9,785 bases of DNA, taken from NCBI GenBank assembly GCA_913044145.1, contig CAJWOD010000038.1:1-9785 (forward strand), in the 5' to 3' direction. Position 1 is the first letter of the stretch. Each line of letters begins with the position of its first letter. The stretch comes from an uncultured Nitrospina sp. Lineage in GTDB: Bacteria; Nitrospinota; Nitrospinia; Nitrospinales; VA-1. Positions 7,149 through 9,785 of this stretch are shown piece after piece. The translations under genes were made by a program, and so were the position numbers. The notes below the pieces were generated by a model that made no database searches, was not told where the DNA came from, and was given only the letters and a program-made list of their open reading frames with translations.

Positions 7149-7156
7149 GGGGGGGG
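7149..7156 (-). repeat. Eight-base G:C homopolymer in the atp leader
   Basis: G8 on the plus strand, so C8 in the atp mRNA, starting 15 bases before the atpZ ATG and downstream of the predicted transcription start. It is conspicuous in this AT-rich intergenic DNA. Such runs can slip in replication, and this one occupies the place where a ribosome binding site would be expected. Confidence 0.8.
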
Positions 7157-7176
7157 ATACCCGGAAAACCGCGCCC

Positions 7177-7205
7177 ATAATACCTCAAAGTTTTAATGTT
7201 GTCCA
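7177..7205 (-). promoter_or_regulatory. Predicted sigma70-type promoter of the atp operon
   Basis: On the minus strand, TGGACA (7200-7205) and TATTAT (7177-7182) each match the -35 and -10 consensus at five of six bases, with an ideal 17-base spacer. Transcription should start near 7170, giving a leader of about 37 bases. The -10 is followed at once by the GC-rich GGGCGCGG, a discriminator type that in other bacteria goes with growth-rate or stringent control. Confidence 0.68.
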
Positions 7206-7366
7206 AAAATTTTATTATCGATCGTTTCTCAAACCTAAACCACTGAATTAAAATAGGAAGGGGGATCCCCTGACATAACCCTATTCTTCTGCATAAGGGA
7301 CCCTCTGTTCACTTAAGGATCAGCGCTTTAACTTACAAATAATATTTCTTGTTGTTATGTTTTAGA

Positions 7367-7693
7367 TTAATAAGGCAGGGAACCAAATTTTGCTTCATAT
7401 TCATCAAGCGGCACCATATCAATTGCATCCCAAGGGCAGCCTTCCAAAAAAGTATCCATTGGCCCTTTACTGATGCATTTCTTACATCCGATGCATAATA
7501 GAGGATCAACATCTACTCGGTTGAATATCGGAGCATCTGGGTTTTGCACCTCAAACATACACAGGTCAACGGGGCATTCCGTGACACAAATAGGTGCACC
7601 GCCACAACCCGTGCAAGCGTCATTGATTACGGCAAGTATTTTTGGTTTTCTTTTTCGCTTAACGTCCCTTTTGGCTTTTTCTTTGGTTGCCAT
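7367..7693 (-). CDS. Small 2x[4Fe-4S] ferredoxin-like protein with basic N-terminus
   Basis: A 108-residue soluble electron-transfer protein; partner unknown. Cysteines: C27, C30, C36 and C40-Pro form the first motif; C67, C70, C73 and C86-Pro the second; C45 is extra. In normal two-cluster ferredoxins the first motif is CxxCxxC, but here C30 and C36 are separated by five residues (GGAPI), and 12 residues (ISKGPMDTFLEG) separate C73 from C86. By analogy, C27/C30/C36/C86 and C67/C70/C73/C40 should each hold a cluster. Residues 4-18 hold ten Lys/Arg, suggesting an acidic partner or membrane or nucleic-acid contact. No signal peptide is seen, so it is probably cytoplasmic. It has its own promoter and is transcribed in the same direction as atp, 233 bases before it. 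I do not recognise a named gene. Confidence 0.93.
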   Translation of the reverse strand: MATKEKAKRDVKRKRKPKILAVINDACTGCGGAPICVTECPVDLCMFEVQNPDAPIFNRVDVDPLLCIGCKKCISKGPMDTFLEGCPWDAIDMVPLDEYEAKFGSLPY

Positions 7694-7759
7694 GGAGTGC
7701 TTTCTAAATTTTAAATTAAATTATTAGATGAACTCTGCCAATTCTAAAAATCGGCGCTA

Positions 7760-7789
7760 ATTATAACCTTATTCCAAGAGAATTTTCAA
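7760..7789 (-). promoter_or_regulatory. Predicted sigma70-type promoter of the ferredoxin gene
   Basis: The minus strand has TTGAAA (7784-7789), an 18-base spacer and a perfect TATAAT (7760-7765). Transcription should begin near 7753, giving a leader of about 60 bases before the ATG at 7693. No good Shine-Dalgarno is present before that ATG. Confidence 0.65.
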
Positions 7790-7800
7790 TTTTGTAATGA

Positions 7801-7849
7801 ATTTAGTTACGAGTGAATTCGAAATCGATAACCCTTATTTTAACTAAAT
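7801..7849. repeat. Perfect 9-base inverted repeat upstream of ferredoxin promoter
   Basis: ATTTAGTTA (7801-7809) and TAACTAAAT (7841-7849) are exact inverted copies separated by 31 bases, just upstream of the ferredoxin -35 box. The composition is AT-rich, so a chance match is possible. It could be a paired regulator site. Confidence 0.45.
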
Positions 7850-7979
7850 CGTCAGATAATAATTAAAGAACCTCTGGCTTGTTTTACAAGGTGCCCTGTA
7901 TTAAGATATAGACAGATTGCAATAAGTATCATTCATTTAATGGGTTGCAGGCTTCTCCTTTTTCTTCCCTGACCGAACC

Positions 7980-8009
7980 TGAGGAGTTTCAAACTTCTAG
8001 ATCTCCTCA
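7980..8009. repeat. 7-base inverted repeat upstream of holB
   Basis: TGAGGAG (7980-7986) and CTCCTCA (8003-8009) are exact inverted copies with a 16-base loop. The loop side overlaps a second small palindrome AGTTTCAAACT (7985-7995). No T-run follows directly, so it is not a clear terminator. An operator or leader hairpin for holB is possible. Confidence 0.4.
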
Positions 8010-8012
8010 AAA

Positions 8013-8061
8013 TTGAAATTTTTAATAATATCCTTATTAATAATATTCTTAAGGGTATACT
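8013..8061 (+). promoter_or_regulatory. Possible holB-ricT promoter region
   Basis: Two readings compete. TTGAAA (8013-8018) with TATTAA (8035-8040) has a 16-base spacer and gives a short leader containing AAGGG. Alternatively TATACT (8056-8061) acts as -10 without a good -35 and would start transcription almost on the ATG at 8071, giving a leaderless message. The sequence does not settle which. Confidence 0.3.
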
Positions 8062-8070
8062 ACTATAATT

Positions 8071-9084
8071 ATGGCATTCGATCGAATTTTGGGCCAAGAA
8101 CAACCCAAAAAAATATTAAAAAACGCACTCCAAAGCAGCAACATTGCACACGCCTATTTGTTTCATGGTCAAGAAAGTATTGGCAAAAAACAAATCGCCA
8201 TAGAGCTAGCAAAGTCTCTTAACTGCGCCTCACCTATAAAAGGAGACGCTTGCGATGGGTGCATCTCTTGCCGAAAAATTGAAAATAGAACGCATCCCGA
8301 TTTCTTTTTTATAGAACCCACAAAAAATACTCCAACTGCTCGCGAAGCAGTTATCAAAATTGAAGCCATTCGCGAACTACAAAGAAAGCTTGCTTTCCAT
8401 CCTTATGAGGGGAACGTAAAGGTAGCGATAATTGACAACGCCGATCTTATGAATTTACAGGCTGCAAACTCTTTTCTAAAAACTCTGGAAGAACCTCCAT
8501 TGGCAACAATATTGATTCTAATCTCATCGAATCCATTCAAATTATTACCCACTCTAATATCAAGATGCCAAACGATCCAATTCCAACCCCTCACTCAAGA
8601 AAACATTAAAAAGATTCTTAAAGAGATAATGACCGAGGAAAAGATTGAAAATGATACTCTGGCCTTTCGCACCCTTCGATCTCGCGGCAGTGTCAAAAAA
8701 GCTCTGGCAGAAGACATAGAAAATATTGTGAATATTCGCAAGGAAATTGTGAGCCTACTGGAAACAATATCTTTTGACCGTATGGATGTAGTATTCTCAC
8801 ATGCCAAGTCCTGGGCTAATCAATCCGATCAATGGGAATTAATTTTAAATGAGCTCATGGAGTTGGTGCGTGATCTTGCATTTTTCCAGTCTGGGTGTAC
8901 TGAGTCGGAAGTTTACAATCGCGATATTGCCGAAAGGTTAAAACTCTTAGCCTCAAGAAGAACTGTAAATTCCTGGCTTAAAATATTCACTGCAATACAC
9001 ACCACGAAAATAGCTTTATCTGGAAATGCAAACGCACAGCTATTTTTCGAAAATATGCTTATAGATTTTTGTGAAGCCGCTTAA
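8071..9084 (+). CDS. holB: DNA polymerase III delta-prime subunit (clamp loader)
   Basis: Part of the clamp-loader complex that opens the sliding clamp and places it on primed DNA. The 337 residues match delta-prime; the long C-terminal extension of DnaX tau is absent. N-terminal AAA+ features: GQEQPKKILKNAL (8-20), AHAYLFHG then Walker A-like GQESIGKK (33-40), zinc-binding cysteines C52, C61, C64, C67, Walker B-like IIDNAD (120-125), NSFLKTLEEPP (133-143), and the SRC motif at 164-166 that provides the arginine finger to the neighbouring subunit. The P-loop has Lys where Ser/Thr normally follows GK, so ATP use is doubtful, as in E. coli delta-prime. The C-terminal helical collar domain is less conserved. 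ricT follows after 5 bases; no strong Shine-Dalgarno precedes either gene. Confidence 0.95.
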   Translation: MAFDRILGQEQPKKILKNALQSSNIAHAYLFHGQESIGKKQIAIELAKSLNCASPIKGDACDGCISCRKIENRTHPDFFFIEPTKNTPTAREAVIKIEAIRELQRKLAFHPYEGNVKVAIIDNADLMNLQAANSFLKTLEEPPLATILILISSNPFKLLPTLISRCQTIQFQPLTQENIKKILKEIMTEEKIENDTLAFRTLRSRGSVKKALAEDIENIVNIRKEIVSLLETISFDRMDVVFSHAKSWANQSDQWELILNELMELVRDLAFFQSGCTESEVYNRDIAERLKLLASRRTVNSWLKIFTAIHTTKIALSGNANAQLFFENMLIDFCEAA

Positions 9085-9089
9085 AAATA

Positions 9090-9785
9090 ATGAATACCAT
9101 AGCTGAAGAAATCAAAAATAAGAAGTTGCCTCCGAAAAAACCAAAGTTCTTAATTGGCATACGTGTTAACAAACAGGTTAAATCGAAACTCTATGATCCC
9201 AACAACCTAAAACTGCGAGTAGGAATGTCAGTTATGATTAACACGAGCGAAGGCCTTAAAATGGGACTTGTGGCGTCTAATAAAATTATAAACTTTACAA
9301 AAACCAAAGACCAAAACTATTACAAGGTCATTCGAGTAGCCAACGAAAATGATTTTCAAAACGAAAATCGACGAGAAAAAACGGAAGAAAAAGCCAAAGC
9401 ATTATGCTCTAAAAAAATTGTCGAGCTAAAACTGCCTATGAATCTGAGCCGGGTTGTTTATCAGCCTCATATGAACAAAACAATTTTCTTTTTTACTGCG
9501 GAAGGAAGAGTTGATTTTCGCCAACTCATTCGGGACCTCGCCTCAAACCTGAGGCACCGTATAGAAATGAAACAGGTGGGGGTAAGGGATGAAGCAAAAG
9601 CACTTGGAGGCATGGGATTATGCGGCGAAACACTTTGTTGTTCATCATGGCTACCCGATTTCACCCCAGTAACAATAAAAATGGCTAAAACCCAAGGGCT
9701 GGCATTAAACCCAAGCAAAATATCGGGTGTATGCGGCAGACTGATGTGTTGTCTTCAGTACGAACATGAGAATTACAAAGAAATG
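9090..9785 (+). CDS. ricT: PSP1-domain protein, RicT (YaaT) family, 3' end cut by window edge
   Basis: The frame is open for 232 codons from the ATG at 9090 to the edge. In B. subtilis RicT works with RicA and RicF in an Fe-S-carrying complex that affects RNase Y mRNA processing and development; the role outside Firmicutes is less clear. The N-terminal basic stretch (9-19) is followed by a beta-rich region with GIRVNKQ and VGMSVMINTSEGLKMGLV (44-61). A helical linker follows, then the highly conserved PSP1 core: IEMKQVGVRDEAKALGGMG (158-176), LCGETLCC (177-184), FTPVTIKMAKTQGLALNPSK (191-210), ISGVCGRLMCCLQYE (211-225). Cysteines 178, 183, 184, 215, 220 and 221 are the conserved set; C106 is extra. 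holB-ricT adjacency repeats the B. subtilis order and supports the call. Five bases separate it from holB, so co-transcription is likely. Confidence 0.95.
   Translation, partial: MNTIAEEIKNKKLPPKKPKFLIGIRVNKQVKSKLYDPNNLKLRVGMSVMINTSEGLKMGLVASNKIINFTKTKDQNYYKVIRVANENDFQNENRREKTEEKAKALCSKKIVELKLPMNLSRVVYQPHMNKTIFFFTAEGRVDFRQLIRDLASNLRHRIEMKQVGVRDEAKALGGMGLCGETLCCSSWLPDFTPVTIKMAKTQGLALNPSKISGVCGRLMCCLQYEHENYKEM

Larger units (their letters stand above)
7134..7366. other. Intergenic region between ferredoxin gene and atp operon
   Basis: 233 bases carrying the atp promoter and leader. A perfect GGGGATCCCC palindrome (7261-7270) is nested inside the inverted repeat AATAGG (7252-7257) / CCTATT (7280-7285). 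CCCTAT at 7280 could alternatively pair with ATAAGGG (7293-7299). No convincing terminator follows the ferredoxin stop, so some read-through into atp is possible. These repeats lie 47-94 bases upstream of the -35 box, a possible activator-binding zone. Confidence 0.5.
7694..8070. other. Divergent intergenic region between ferredoxin gene and holB
   Basis: 377 bases without a credible protein gene. It holds the ferredoxin promoter, a 9-base inverted repeat (7801-7849), a small hairpin CTTGT-TTT-ACAAG (7878-7890), a 7-base inverted repeat (7980-8009) and a putative holB promoter. I looked for tRNA and common riboswitch features and saw none. The DNA is AT-rich. Confidence 0.6.

Noticed and set aside
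7235..7294. A 19-codon minus-strand frame starting at the ATG of 7294, with AGAGGG six bases upstream, in the atp upstream region
   Set aside because: Too short, lies upstream of the predicted atp promoter, shows no recognisable peptide features, and could easily occur by chance.
7367..7693. Ferredoxin as part of an Rnf or Nqr type complex coupled to the ATP synthase
   Set aside because: No Rnf or Nqr genes are nearby, the protein has no membrane segment, and it has its own promoter.
7900..7980. Possible tRNA or small structured RNA in the spacer before holB
   Set aside because: No T-loop, anticodon arm or acceptor pairing could be built from the bases here.
8013..8222. 69-codon plus-strand frame overlapping the start of holB
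   Set aside because: It runs in another frame over the conserved holB N-terminus and has no ribosome binding site or recognisable content.
9467..9718. 83-codon minus-strand open frame at the right edge
   Set aside because: It lies opposite the highly conserved PSP1 core of ricT, which is clearly the coding strand.

Overview
The window holds a complete-looking bacterial F-type ATP synthase operon on the minus strand, read from about 7170 down to the left edge, followed upstream by a lone ferredoxin gene on the same strand. A divergent plus-strand pair, holB-ricT, runs off the right edge. The DNA is moderately AT-rich. The single full F0F1 operon and the paired b-type subunits are typical of several Gram-negative-type phyla. 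I favour something like Nitrospinota or Desulfobacterota, but this is a low-confidence guess from general resemblance, not a search.

Layout, in minus-strand transcription order: atpZ-like (6891-7133), atpB/a (6152-6880), atpE/c (5894-6121), two b-type genes (5316-5825 and 4792-5280), atpH/delta (4219-4770), atpA/alpha (2710-4218), atpG/gamma (1840-2706), atpD/beta (389-1804) and atpC/epsilon (1-392, 3' end cut by the window). Genes are packed tightly: atpD and atpC overlap by 4 bases, and atpH and atpA abut. The longest internal gap (68 bases) lies between atpE and the first b gene and contains an imperfect hairpin. A good sigma70-type promoter (TGGACA, 17-base spacer, TATTAT) sits about 45 bases before atpZ, and its transcript leader contains an eight-base homopolymer (G8 on plus, C8 in the mRNA).

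From 7367 to 7693 is a small 2x[4Fe-4S] ferredoxin with unusual cysteine spacing and a very basic N-terminus. It has its own good promoter (TTGAAA, 18-base spacer, TATAAT). The 377-base divergent region 7694-8070 contains inverted repeats but no recognisable RNA gene. At 8071-9084 is the DNA polymerase III delta-prime subunit, and at 9090-9785 the first 232 codons of a PSP1/RicT family protein. This holB-ricT order is the same as in Bacillus subtilis.

How the genes work together: subunits a, c and the two b proteins form the membrane motor and stator, delta links the stator to the alpha3-beta3 head, and gamma and epsilon form the rotor shaft. AtpZ-like proteins are accessory to assembly or divalent-cation handling. 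The c subunit has the pattern of a proton-driven ring, not a sodium-driven one. The most notable observation is that the two b genes are a tandem duplication about 83% identical in protein, far closer than the usual b/b' pair. Strong Shine-Dalgarno sequences are found only before atpE, atpA and atpD, the subunits needed in multiple copies. I found no clearly new multi-gene system here.
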